The notes under the pieces: model-generated
Seen by the model: only the letters and a program-made list of their open reading frames with translations
Database searches by the model: none
What the model was told of the DNA's origin: nothing
Translations under genes and position numbers: made by a program
In this document: positions 42,725 to 50,842 of the stretch, in pieces
Layout of the letters: every line of letters begins with the position of its first letter
Numbering within the stretch: the first letter of the stretch is position 1
Source: DATCJA01 sp963734635
GTDB taxonomy: Bacteria; Acidobacteriota; Vicinamibacteria; Vicinamibacterales; UBA2999
Reading direction: 5' to 3'
Assembly (NCBI GenBank): GCA_963734635.1
Contig: CAVTIA010000011.1
Span: 1 to 64,000 of the forward strand
Length of the DNA stretch: 64,000 nucleotides

Positions 42725-44500
42725 ATGAGAGTCCAGCGCTTGCTCGTGAGTGCCGCCGTGTCGTGCGCCGCCGTGTTCACCGCCTACGCACAGGCGCCGG
42801 AAAAGCCCTCGCCGCTGCGGACGCTGCAGCCCGTCAAAAACTTCGTCACCGTGACCGATCAGACGATCCGCTCACCGAAAGCCGAGGATTGGGTCTTCTA
42901 CCGCGGCAACTACCAGGCGTGGGGCTGGAGCGCGCTCGATCAGATCAGCACCCGCAACGTCCGAAATCTGCAGCTTGTCTGGTCGCGCGCCATGGCGCCC
43001 GGCATCAACCAGGCGACGCCGCTCGTCTACAACGGCGTGATGTACCTGGGGAATCCAGGCGACGTCATTCAGGCGATCGACGCGGTCACCGGCGATCTGA
43101 TGTGGGAGTACCGGCACCCGCTGGAGACCACCGACATGCGCAACCAGCTCGGTCAGCGCAAACGGGCGATCGCACTCTACGGCGACAACGTCTATACGGT
43201 CACGTGGGATAACCACGTGCTCGCGCTCGACGCGCGCACCGGCGCCAAGGTGTGGGAAACCGATCGCGGCGGCGACCTCTACGTCAGCAACTCGAGCGGT
43301 CCCATCGTCGCCAACGGCGTCGTCATGGCCGGCAGCACCTGCCAGTACTCCGGCTATGGCTGCTATGTCACCGGTCACGACGCGCGCACCGGCAAGGAGC
43401 TCTGGCGCAACACGATGATTCCGCGTCCGGGCGAGCCGGGCGACGAGACGTGGGCGGGCTCGCCATACGAGAGCCGGTGGATGACGGGCGTGTGGGGACA
43501 TCTCACCTACGATCCCGAGCTCGATCTCGTCTACTACGGGTCAAGCGGCGTCGGACCGGCGTCGGAGGCGCAGCGCAAGATGCCGGGCGCCACGATGGCG
43601 GGCACGAACACACGCTTTGCGGTTCGGCCGAAGACCGGCGAAGTCGTCTGGAAGCACCAGGTTCTGCCGCGCGACAACTGGGATCAGGAATGCACGTTCG
43701 AAATGATGACGATGACGACGGCAGTCAATCCTGACCCGTCGGTCATGCTGTCTGTCAATCCTGCCGCGCGCGGCAAGCCGCGCAAGACGCTCACCGGCGT
43801 GCCGTGCAAGACGGGCATCGCATGGAGCTTCGACGCTGCCACAGGCGAGTTCCTCTGGGCGCGGGCCACCAACGAGCAGAACCTCGTCGCGAAGATCGAC
43901 GGCAAGGGACTCGTGACGGTCAACGAGAACGCAGTGCTCAAGGAGATTGGCAAGACGTATCACGTGTGCCCGACCTACAACGGCGGACGCGATTGGCCGT
44001 ACGGCGCCTACAACCCGCGATCGAATGTGATGTACGTGCAGCTGGCAAACGTCTGTATCGACTCGACCGCGCGCGCCGATCGCGGTCCGCAGCCGGAGTT
44101 CGTCTACAACACGACGAATGTCGGAAAGTTCTCGAGCGGCAAGGATCGGGTGGGCCGCATCGACGCGATTTCGGTGGAGACCGGCCGGACGGTGTGGAGC
44201 TGGGAGACCCGCGTGTCGAACTATGCGCCAATTCTGGCGACGGCGGGCGGACTCCTCTTCAACGGCTCGATGGATCGATACCTGCGCGCGCTCGACGCCG
44301 ACAAGGGGACAGTGCTGTGGCAGACGCGGCTGGCGTCGCAAGTGGTCGGCTCACCGATCACGTTTGCGGTCAACGGCCGTCAGTACCTCGCCATCACCGC
44401 GGGCGGCGGCACGATTGCGGGAAGCCAGCTCGCGCCCACACCGGAGGCCGACACGGCGAGCGGCGCGAACGCGGTGTACGTCTTCGCACTGCCCCGGTAA
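42725..44500 (+). CDS. PQQ-dependent (quinoprotein) alcohol-dehydrogenase-type enzyme
   Basis: 591 residues from ATG 42725, after GAGGGGGAG. Signal peptide LLVSAAVSCAAVFTAYAQ. Eight-bladed propeller repeats are visible: NLQLVWSRAMAP, GDLMWEYRHPL, ALDARTGAKVWET, GHDARTGKELWRNT, GEVVWKHQVLPRDNWDQECT, ISVETGRTVWSWETR, ALDADKGTVLWQTRL. The Asp-rich RDNWDQE segment is the candidate catalytic region. No cytochrome domain is fused. It oxidises an unknown alcohol or aldehyde in the periplasm; cytochrome partners could be the small cytochrome at 32155 or others elsewhere. Confidence 0.9.
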   Translation: MRVQRLLVSAAVSCAAVFTAYAQAPEKPSPLRTLQPVKNFVTVTDQTIRSPKAEDWVFYRGNYQAWGWSALDQISTRNVRNLQLVWSRAMAPGINQATPLVYNGVMYLGNPGDVIQAIDAVTGDLMWEYRHPLETTDMRNQLGQRKRAIALYGDNVYTVTWDNHVLALDARTGAKVWETDRGGDLYVSNSSGPIVANGVVMAGSTCQYSGYGCYVTGHDARTGKELWRNTMIPRPGEPGDETWAGSPYESRWMTGVWGHLTYDPELDLVYYGSSGVGPASEAQRKMPGATMAGTNTRFAVRPKTGEVVWKHQVLPRDNWDQECTFEMMTMTTAVNPDPSVMLSVNPAARGKPRKTLTGVPCKTGIAWSFDAATGEFLWARATNEQNLVAKIDGKGLVTVNENAVLKEIGKTYHVCPTYNGGRDWPYGAYNPRSNVMYVQLANVCIDSTARADRGPQPEFVYNTTNVGKFSSGKDRVGRIDAISVETGRTVWSWETRVSNYAPILATAGGLLFNGSMDRYLRALDADKGTVLWQTRLASQVVGSPITFAVNGRQYLAITAGGGTIAGSQLAPTPEADTASGANAVYVFALPR

Positions 44501-44525
44501 ACGCGTCGTACGTAGTCACGCTAGT

Positions 44526-44543
44526 GTCCGGCTTCAGCCGGAC
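44526..44543. repeat. REP-like palindrome GTCCGGC-TTCA-GCCGGAC
   Basis: A perfect palindrome with a TTCA loop, preceded by CGTCGTACGTAGTCACGCTAGT at 44504-44525. It lies between the PQQ dehydrogenase stop and the DUF4870-like gene. Confidence 0.9.
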
Positions 44544-44577
44544 TTCCGAAATCGCTGCGCTGTGTTGAAATGAGGTG

Positions 44578-44970
44578 ATGAACACCCATTTGACGTCCGG
44601 TCCGCTCTACAACTGGACACAGGGCATCTACGCCTTGCACGCGTTCAGCCTGCTGACGGGGATCCTCGGCGCCGCGACGGTTGTCGGCGCATTTCTCACC
44701 GGATGGCCGTCCATCATTGCCGTCATCCTGAACTACGTGAAGCGAAGTGATGTGCGCGGTACCTGGCTGGAATCGCACTTCAGATGGCAGATCCGCACGT
44801 TCTGGTACGGATTGCTGTGGGTCTCTCTTTGCGGGCTCTTCATCGTCATGACACTAGGTATCGGGATCCTCATCGCCTGGCTGCCGCTCGCGATCGTCAG
44901 CTTCTGGTTCGTCTACAGGATCGTCCGTGGATGGCTGGCATTACGAGATGGCCGGTCGATGTACGTGTAA
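44578..44970 (+). CDS. DUF4870-like membrane protein
   Basis: 130 residues from ATG 44578 with GAGGTG directly upstream. Helices lie near 18-38 (ALHAFSLLTGILGAATVVGA), 65-90 and 95-115. WPSIIAVILNYVKRSDVRGT and ESHFRWQIRTFWYGLLW match the DUF4870 pattern (a charged loop followed by HFxWQIRTFW). Relatives are small inner-membrane proteins of unknown role. It is not clearly linked to its neighbours. Confidence 0.8.
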   Translation: MNTHLTSGPLYNWTQGIYALHAFSLLTGILGAATVVGAFLTGWPSIIAVILNYVKRSDVRGTWLESHFRWQIRTFWYGLLWVSLCGLFIVMTLGIGILIAWLPLAIVSFWFVYRIVRGWLALRDGRSMYV

Positions 44971-45040
44971 GCCAGCTTCCCGGCGCGTCGTATCCGGCTT
45001 CATCCGAACTCAAGGCGTTGCTCGCGCGCCATTCACGCCG

Positions 45041-45412
45041 CTAACGGCCACTCAAGGCGCGGGGCCTGATCGTTCCATCCGGCAACACCACGTCCGAGTA
45101 GTCCGGCTTGGTCGATAGCGATATCGGAAGGCGACTTTCGGCAATCAGCCTGAGCACCGCCGTTGCTTCCGCTGATGGTGCGCTGCCGGCGGCCTCTCTG
45201 TAGTACCAGATCGTCCCGTTGCGCTTCTTGAGGTCCGCGAGCTTCAGCTTCAAACCATCGAGGGTGATTGCCGCGCCGTCGAATGACACCACCCCTCTGG
45301 CCGTCACCGCAATCTTTCCGATTGGTCCGTCGTCCGTCCTCACCTGGCCGCTCACTTCGGCGCGACCCACCAACAGCGACGCGATGGTCATTGCCAGGAT
45401 CCAGAAACGCAT
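45041..45412 (-). CDS. Small exported protein, unknown
   Basis: 123 residues from ATG 45412, preceded by AGAGGAGGCATTG. Signal peptide MRFWILAMTIASLLVGRAEV. The mature part contains VTARGVVSFDGAAITLDGLK and a predicted alpha/beta stretch (TAVLRLIAESRLPISLSTKP). The pattern of a single gene-sized beta/alpha domain recalls ExbD-like periplasmic domains, but that is weak. No partner identified. Confidence 0.6.
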   Translation of the reverse strand: MRFWILAMTIASLLVGRAEVSGQVRTDDGPIGKIAVTARGVVSFDGAAITLDGLKLKLADLKKRNGTIWYYREAAGSAPSAEATAVLRLIAESRLPISLSTKPDYSDVVLPDGTIRPRALSGR

Positions 45413-45634
45413 CAATGCCTCCTCTCTTCTCTTCCCCATCAGATCGTTTCGGTCGATCGGGCCGAAAACTGAGCGCGACCGCACGCGGCGGTCGCTAACA
45501 GCGCGCAGTTGTGGTGGAGATTGCGAAGCCCGATGGAGGTCAGGCCGACACGGATCGCCTGACCGCGCGAGAAGGCTGGGAGGATCCGCGAGCTCACGGA
45601 GTGAGCGTCACGCGGTCGCAAGCCCTCGCGCGCG

Positions 45635-45651
45635 GTCCGGCCGAGCCGGAC
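45635..45651. repeat. REP-like palindrome GTCCGGC-CGA-GCCGGAC
   Basis: A 17-bp palindrome with a 3-base centre followed by ACTCGGGAC, within an otherwise featureless 296-bp spacer (45413-45708). The arm is identical to the other GTCCGGC copies in the window. Confidence 0.75.
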
Positions 45652-45708
45652 ACTCGGGACTTCGCCATCACCACCACAACTGAGATCCCGGAGCGGCAGA
45701 CAGCGATG

Positions 45709-46392
45709 TCAGCGCGGGTTGTCTGACCTCGGCGGGAACGCGTCGTAGCTCGCCTTCTCGGGCGTGCAATCCCACGGCAGGATTTCGCCACCGGGAAGCC
45801 GTTGATAGGTGAAGGTGACGACGAGTGGTTTGGCGTAGTAGACGGGGTCGTGATGCGTGACGACAATCGTCATCCGGTTGCCGTTTGGAATGAAGCGCTC
45901 TTCCGTGCGCATCTGGTCGGACTGCACGAGACCGGGCGCGCCGAGCGTGTCGAGGATCCCGGCGCGCTGGTCCGCAGTGCCGACCACCAGTGCGTCGCCG
46001 TCGTAGTGCCCCACCGAACGCCCGAGGTGCGCGTGCTCCTTCACGGTGTAGGGAGCGTCCTTCGCCGCCAGCCCAGGCTTGATCGGCACTCGGCGATGCA
46101 CGTCCATGAACTCGTAATTGATTTCCACCTCATCGCCGCGCTGGCGTATCTCGATCGGCGGTGACGGCGTGTGCATGACCCGCGTGAAGGTGGCCGGAAT
46201 GCATCGCATCGCGGGGTCATCCTTCAGGTAGTTGTAACGCGCGCGTGCGGCTTCGCCGGCGGGAGTCAGCGTCAAATCAATCTTGGCGTTGCCCGCGAGA
46301 ATCCAGACGCCGTCCAGTTCTGCCCGCTTCGACTGCGCAGACATCGTCGCCGCCGCGATGATGGCCACGTAGATGACCGTGGCGACGACCAC
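45709..46392 (-). CDS. Secreted protein of the (F/Y/W)(D/E)GDxL family
   Basis: 227 residues from GTG 46392, 16 bp after the DUF6152 stop; the N-terminus VVVATVIYVAIIAAATMSAQ is a signal peptide. Family blocks are RSVGHYDGDALVVGTADQRA, RTEERFIPNGNRMTIVVTHH, then DPVYYAKPLVVTFTYQRLPG. An in-frame extension to 46482 overlaps DUF6152 and is unlikely. It forms with DUF6152 the same two-gene unit seen at 41164-42385. Function unknown; no catalytic motif recognised. Confidence 0.7.
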   Translation of the reverse strand: MVVATVIYVAIIAAATMSAQSKRAELDGVWILAGNAKIDLTLTPAGEAARARYNYLKDDPAMRCIPATFTRVMHTPSPPIEIRQRGDEVEINYEFMDVHRRVPIKPGLAAKDAPYTVKEHAHLGRSVGHYDGDALVVGTADQRAGILDTLGAPGLVQSDQMRTEERFIPNGNRMTIVVTHHDPVYYAKPLVVTFTYQRLPGGEILPWDCTPEKASYDAFPPRSDNPR

Positions 46393-46408
46393 GCGGTTGT
46401 CTGCCCGC

Positions 46409-46849
46409 TCACTTTGCGCGCTCGGGTTGGCAATCGACCGTTTCGCCGTTCGCGATCGCCTCACGGAAGGCGCCAAAGCCACAGTCGCGAAGGATCGACG
46501 AATCGGGCAGCACAGCGGTGCGGAAGTAGGCGAGATTGTCCAGCATCCGACTGGGACTCACGTTGACCGTGACCGTGTCACCGACGTGCAGCAGCTGGAA
46601 CGGGACTTTACGTCGGACCAGGGCGTTCCTGTCGGACCACTCGATGAGCCACTCCTTCACGGTGCCGTCCGGCTGTTTGACTTCGAGCGTGATCCGCGAG
46701 TGTGGGTTGCGGATGTCCACTTCTTTGAGGCGCCCCGTGAGGTCCATCGCCCTCGAGGCATCGAAGTTCACCGTGACTGAGTGGTGGGCGAGCGCGGCAG
46801 CCTCGAGCCAAAGGCACACCGCGAAGGCGCCGATTATCACCTTGCTCAC
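46409..46849 (-). CDS. DUF6152-family exported protein
   Basis: 146 residues. Signal peptide MSKVIIGAFAVCLWLEAAAL, then HHSVTVNFDASRAMDLTGRL and IRNPHSRITLEVKQPDGTVK, the paired conserved blocks of DUF6152. It is longer at the C-terminus than the copy at 41984 (SSILRDCGFGAFREAIANG, with two Cys). It is the upstream partner of a secreted-family gene, 16 bp apart, exactly as for the other copy. The ModA-like gene ends its own frame 49 bp upstream on the same strand. Confidence 0.85.
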   Translation of the reverse strand: MSKVIIGAFAVCLWLEAAALAHHSVTVNFDASRAMDLTGRLKEVDIRNPHSRITLEVKQPDGTVKEWLIEWSDRNALVRRKVPFQLLHVGDTVTVNVSPSRMLDNLAYFRTAVLPDSSILRDCGFGAFREAIANGETVDCQPERAK

Positions 46850-46897
46850 GGTGCACGTCTCCCTGACAACCCCAGCGGCGATCGACGCCTAAGCGAT

Positions 46898-47692
46898 CTA
46901 CCGTCCTGGTGGTGTCAACCCGTTTTTCAGGATCGTCGCGGCCGCATCACGCGACGCGAGGAAGCGAAGCAGCGCGAGCGCTGCGTCCGGCTGCCGGGCC
47001 GCAATCGTAATCGCGCCGGCGAACGAGAACCCCGGCTGAAGCTCCGCTGGAAGCGCTCCAACGAAGGTCACGCCAGCAACGTGTATAAGCTCGCTGACCT
47101 GTTGAAAACCGATTTCCGCTTCCCCGCGTGCAACGACCGCAGCCACCGGTTCGCCAGACGGGGGTCCGCGCACTTTTCGACTCTTGCGTGCCACTTGATC
47201 GGCAATACCGAGCTTCGCAAACAGCGTCGTTGACAGATAGGTGCCGCTGCCGCTGTCCGAGTATGCGATCGACGCTGCGTCGAGCAACGTTCTCTTGAAC
47301 GCGTCGACGCTGCTGATATTCGGCTTTGCGGCCCCGGCGCGCACCACCATGCCGATCTGCGACTTTGCGAGATCGATCTTGCTGCCTGCGCGCACGATGC
47401 CTTGCTTCGCGAGCTCGTCAGCCGCTCCGCCGTCCAGGATCACAACGTCAGCAGTCTCTCCCCGCGCCAGACGAGTCGGAATCGCTTCAGGAGAGTCCCC
47501 CATCGATGGCCCGCGCGTCGTGACCAGGCGATGGCCGGTCGCACGCTCGAACGCGGGTCCCAGCTCGGCGTACACCTGATAGAAACCGGCCGAGATCATC
47601 ACGCGCACTTCCTCGGCAGAGGCTGAAGCCGGGAGCAAAACGGCGATGAAACCAAGTGTTGCGAACAATCGAGCCAGCGAGCGTAATTTCAT
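46898..47692 (-). CDS. ModA-like periplasmic substrate-binding protein
   Basis: 264 residues. Signal peptide LFATLGFIAVLLPASASAEE. Binding-fold landmarks are VRVMISAGFYQVYAELGPAF, GETADVVILDGGAADELAKQ, KIDLAKSQIGMVVRAGAAKP, SIAYSDSGSGTYLSTTLFAK and the end FLASRDAAATILKNGLTPPG. It is a paralogue of the frameshifted gene at 23202. No permease or ATPase gene is close, so it is an orphan binding protein that may serve another system or bind a different oxyanion or organic acid. Confidence 0.85.
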   Translation of the reverse strand: MKLRSLARLFATLGFIAVLLPASASAEEVRVMISAGFYQVYAELGPAFERATGHRLVTTRGPSMGDSPEAIPTRLARGETADVVILDGGAADELAKQGIVRAGSKIDLAKSQIGMVVRAGAAKPNISSVDAFKRTLLDAASIAYSDSGSGTYLSTTLFAKLGIADQVARKSRKVRGPPSGEPVAAVVARGEAEIGFQQVSELIHVAGVTFVGALPAELQPGFSFAGAITIAARQPDAALALLRFLASRDAAATILKNGLTPPGR

Positions 47693-47776
47693 GGCGCTCC
47701 GCAGTGTAGCTCAGAAGCTTTCGTACGATATATTCCGCGTGCGTCACACGTTCTTGCTTAACTGAGGGAGGCTCGC

Positions 47777-48523
47777 ATGCCCTTCTACGAAAAAGGCCCC
47801 GTTCGCATCGCCTATGACCAGGCGGGTTCCGGTTTTCCGTTGCTGCTCATCGCCGGCGGGGGATTGAACTCGAGGATGGCCGGCTTGATCACGAGCCCCT
47901 TCAACCCGATCGAGGAGTTCAAGGGAGAGTGCCGCTGCATCTTCGCCGACCTCCGCAACGCCAATGGCGGCCAGTCCACCGGACCGCTGGAGGTCGACCG
48001 TCCGTGGGACTCGCACACCGATGACCATCTCGGTCTGATGGATCACCTGGGCATCGACAAGTTCATGGTGCTGGGCTTCTGCATCGGCGGTCCCTTCATC
48101 TGGAATCTTCTGAAGCGCGCGCCCAATCGCGTCGTCGCGGCTGTTCCCGCCCAGCCCGTTGGATTCCGGCCCGAGATGCCGACCGTTCTCTACGACGGCA
48201 GCATGACCGGCTGGGGACCGGAACTGGTGAAGCGCCGGCCCGACATCACCATGGACATGGTTGAGAAGTATCTGATGAAGATGTACCGGACCAACCCCGA
48301 CTTCGTCTTTACGGCGACACGGGATTTCGTCCGCAGCTGCCAGACGCCGGTGCTGATCCTCCCAGACGATGTCCCGGCGCATCCGCTTGCTGTCGCCATG
48401 GAGTGCGCGATGCTCGCGCCGAAGGCGGAGGTGAGCATGTACCCGTGGAAGGAACCGAAGGAGCGGATTCCGCTGGCGGTGCGTCAGATACGGTCGTTCC
48501 TCCGGGCGCATCGGCCTGCATAG
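47777..48523 (+). CDS. Alpha/beta hydrolase with Cys at the nucleophile position
   Basis: 248 residues. LLLIAGGGLNSRMAG (oxyanion loop), then the nucleophile elbow VLGFCIGGPFIWNLL, where Cys replaces Ser. VLILPDDVPAHPLAVAM supplies an Asp, and the usual C-terminal His region reads MYPWKEPKERIPLAVRQ without His; a His in DDVPAHP could substitute. An ATG preceded by GAGGGAGG fixes the start. A dienelactone-hydrolase-like thiol mechanism is possible, but the altered His position makes catalysis uncertain. Confidence 0.8.
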   Translation: MPFYEKGPVRIAYDQAGSGFPLLLIAGGGLNSRMAGLITSPFNPIEEFKGECRCIFADLRNANGGQSTGPLEVDRPWDSHTDDHLGLMDHLGIDKFMVLGFCIGGPFIWNLLKRAPNRVVAAVPAQPVGFRPEMPTVLYDGSMTGWGPELVKRRPDITMDMVEKYLMKMYRTNPDFVFTATRDFVRSCQTPVLILPDDVPAHPLAVAMECAMLAPKAEVSMYPWKEPKERIPLAVRQIRSFLRAHRPA

Positions 48524-48539
48524 TTCCGGAATTCGCGTC

Positions 48540-49445
48540 CTACTTGCCGACAATTGGCTTCTTGACGGTTACGGTTGTCGTGCAGGACCCCGTGTTTCCC
48601 TTCGCGTCAGTCGCCTCGCATGTGACAGTTGTGTTGCCAACCCGGAACTGGGACCCCGACTTCGGACTGCAGCGGATTTCCACCGGGGCGGTTGCGCCGC
48701 TGACTGTCGGAGCGGCGAAGTTCACCGGCTGTGTTGGCGCGCCGTTCGCGGTCTGCGTCGCCGTCACAGGCGCAATCGTCGGGCAATTCATGATGAGCGG
48801 TGAGCGTGAACCGGCCGAAGGTGACTGTGTCGGCGGCGGCTGCGTAGTCGGTGTACTCGTCGATGCCTTCACCACGACGCCCGACGTGCACGAGGCTTTC
48901 TGCTGCGCACCGTCGACGGCGGTGCACGTAAACGACGTCGTGCCGACCGGGAAGAGTGACCCCGACGGAGGCGAGCAGGTCGTCGACACCGGCGTCACTC
49001 CTCCGGTGACCGTCGGAGTCAGCGTTACGGCCATTGCCTTGCCGTCCAGCGACGTCATCACCGGCGATGGGCAGGCGATCGTCGGACCGGTCGACGTCGG
49101 CACCCGACCCGAGACCTCAGGCGAGCGAGGCCCGGCAACGTTGTCCTTGTCGTACGACTGCACGACGAAGTAATACAACGTCCCGTTGGTCAGGCCTGTG
49201 ACGTTCACCGACCTCACGTAACCCGCCTTGACGGTCCCGATGTACTTTCCTGATTGAGTACCGTAGGACACCAGGTAGCCGGTCGTGCGGGCATCCGTAC
49301 TATGATTCCACCGTACCGTAAGGGTCCCTCCGAATACTGACTCAGCGAACGCAATTACAAGCAATCCCACCAGAAATCCCACATTCAATTGGCTCGTCCC
49401 TCCGGCCGAGCCGCTAGGCAACCGCGATGCCCAAAAAAGGTGCAA
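48540..49445 (-). CDS. Secreted fibronectin type III / HYR-domain protein
   Basis: Up to 301 residues; the true start is unclear (a GTG before GFLVGLLVIAFAESVFGG would give a plain signal peptide). An Fn3 domain (TLTVRWNHSTDARTTGYLVS, VNVTGLTNGTLYYFVVQSYD) is followed by two HYR modules with their paired Cys: TIACPSPVMTS to SFTCTAVDGAQQKASC, and IMNCPTIAPV to TVTCEATDAKGNTGSC. A Thr/Pro/Ser linker (STSTPTTQPPPTQSPSAG) joins them. It is a cell-surface or extracellular binding protein. Convergent with the hydrolase. Confidence 0.85.
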   Translation of the reverse strand: MHLFWASRLPSGSAGGTSQLNVGFLVGLLVIAFAESVFGGTLTVRWNHSTDARTTGYLVSYGTQSGKYIGTVKAGYVRSVNVTGLTNGTLYYFVVQSYDKDNVAGPRSPEVSGRVPTSTGPTIACPSPVMTSLDGKAMAVTLTPTVTGGVTPVSTTCSPPSGSLFPVGTTSFTCTAVDGAQQKASCTSGVVVKASTSTPTTQPPPTQSPSAGSRSPLIMNCPTIAPVTATQTANGAPTQPVNFAAPTVSGATAPVEIRCSPKSGSQFRVGNTTVTCEATDAKGNTGSCTTTVTVKKPIVGK

Positions 49446-49741
49446 ACGATCAAACGACGTGAAGTACTGCGAATGAAAGAAGTTACGGCACCGACCGCGC
49501 GATCGCGCGCGTCACGCGCCTCCAAGTCATCGCATGAGCGTGTAGAAGGATTTGCAGGATCGTGCAAATCGTTCCCAGTGCGATCGCATTCTCCGCGCAC
49601 AAGAAGTTTGATTCAGATCGAGTTTCGCTTTCGCGCGAAGAGACGAAGCTCAAAAAGCGAGGAATCACGTCAGGAACCATGCCGTGCTACGATCCCCGGC
49701 GCGCGTCGGCAGCGACGCGCACACGAAAGCGGAGGCCCTGT

Positions 49742-50779
49742 ATGAGGGTGTTTCTCGCGGCGCTCCTTCTGACAGTCGGGGTGATTCCGGCCGGGGCCCA
49801 GTGGGTGGACTATCGGACTCCGGGTATTCCACGCAAGCCAGACGGCAAGCCCGATCTGACTGCACCCGCGCCGCGCGGACCCGACGGTAAGCCCGATTTG
49901 ACGGGCGTCTGGAACGGACCGGTTCCCGACACCGACTTCGACCCCGCCGGCGCCCAGCCGTGGGTGAACGACCTCATCCAGCAGCGTCTGCAGGATTACC
50001 ACAGAGGGCGTCCGTTGTATCAGTGTCTGCCCAACGGGCCAGAGGCTGACAGATTTGCCGGATGGAAGCGCGTCCTCCAGACGCGCACGGCCATCGCGAT
50101 CCTGAACGAGGACCTCACCTATCGCGTGATCCACCTGGACGGCCGCGAGCTCGAGGCCAACGCCGCGCCAAGCTGGATGGGATATTCGGTGGGGCGGTGG
50201 GACGGCGACACGCTGATCGTGGACAGTAACGGATTCAACGACAAAACGTGGTTGAGCCGCTACGGGCAACCGCATACGGACGCACTGCGCCTACGGGAGC
50301 GATACCGGCGCTCAGACTTCGGCCATCTGCAGGTGGAGGTCACCTTCACCGATCCGAAAGCGTACGCCCAGCCCTGGGGCTTCACGGCGCACATGGCGCT
50401 GGCCGCGGATACGGAAATGCTCGAGTCGATCTGCGAACGGAGCAGCGACCAGTGGGTCGGCAGCCTCTCGGATGCGGCAAGCGCGGCTCCGACCGTGACC
50501 CAGGACGTGCTGGCGCGGTACGTCGGCGTCTACAACGGGATGTACCTGACGAACAGGCGCACCATCGAAGTGTCAGTCTCAGGCGGGCAGTTAGTCGCCA
50601 AAATCATCGGCGCCGCAGCCATCGACGGCGGTGAGACGCGACCTTTGGTACCGCGAAGTCAGACGCTGTTCGAAGGGCTGGGTATCGGCTATCAATTCAT
50701 CGTCGACGACACGGGAGTGGCGACGGACATCGTGGAGATTCACAATTCGGGTCGGTCGCGGTTCCCGCGCCAGAGGTGA
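49742..50779 (+). CDS. Secreted (W)DGDTL-family protein, paralogue 1 of 3
   Basis: 345 residues from ATG 49742, after GCGGAGGCCCTGT. Signal peptide MRVFLAALLLTVGVIPAGAQ. A proline-rich mature N-terminus with two DGKPDLT repeats is followed by YQCLPNGPEADRFAGWKRVL, LTYRVIHLDGRELEANAAPS, YSVGRWDGDTLIVDSNGFND, ERYRRSDFGHLQVEVTFTDP and the C-terminal LARYVGVYNGMYLTNRRTIE domain. The last part, YVGVY, resembles a lipocalin/DUF3471-like beta domain. It is the first of three tandem paralogues; function unknown. Confidence 0.8.
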   Translation: MRVFLAALLLTVGVIPAGAQWVDYRTPGIPRKPDGKPDLTAPAPRGPDGKPDLTGVWNGPVPDTDFDPAGAQPWVNDLIQQRLQDYHRGRPLYQCLPNGPEADRFAGWKRVLQTRTAIAILNEDLTYRVIHLDGRELEANAAPSWMGYSVGRWDGDTLIVDSNGFNDKTWLSRYGQPHTDALRLRERYRRSDFGHLQVEVTFTDPKAYAQPWGFTAHMALAADTEMLESICERSSDQWVGSLSDAASAAPTVTQDVLARYVGVYNGMYLTNRRTIEVSVSGGQLVAKIIGAAAIDGGETRPLVPRSQTLFEGLGIGYQFIVDDTGVATDIVEIHNSGRSRFPRQR

Positions 50780-50842
50780 CCCGTTCAGCGTGCTACCATC
50801 CGGCCGTCGAACGAAGGCGCGGACACTAAATCGGAGGGCTGT

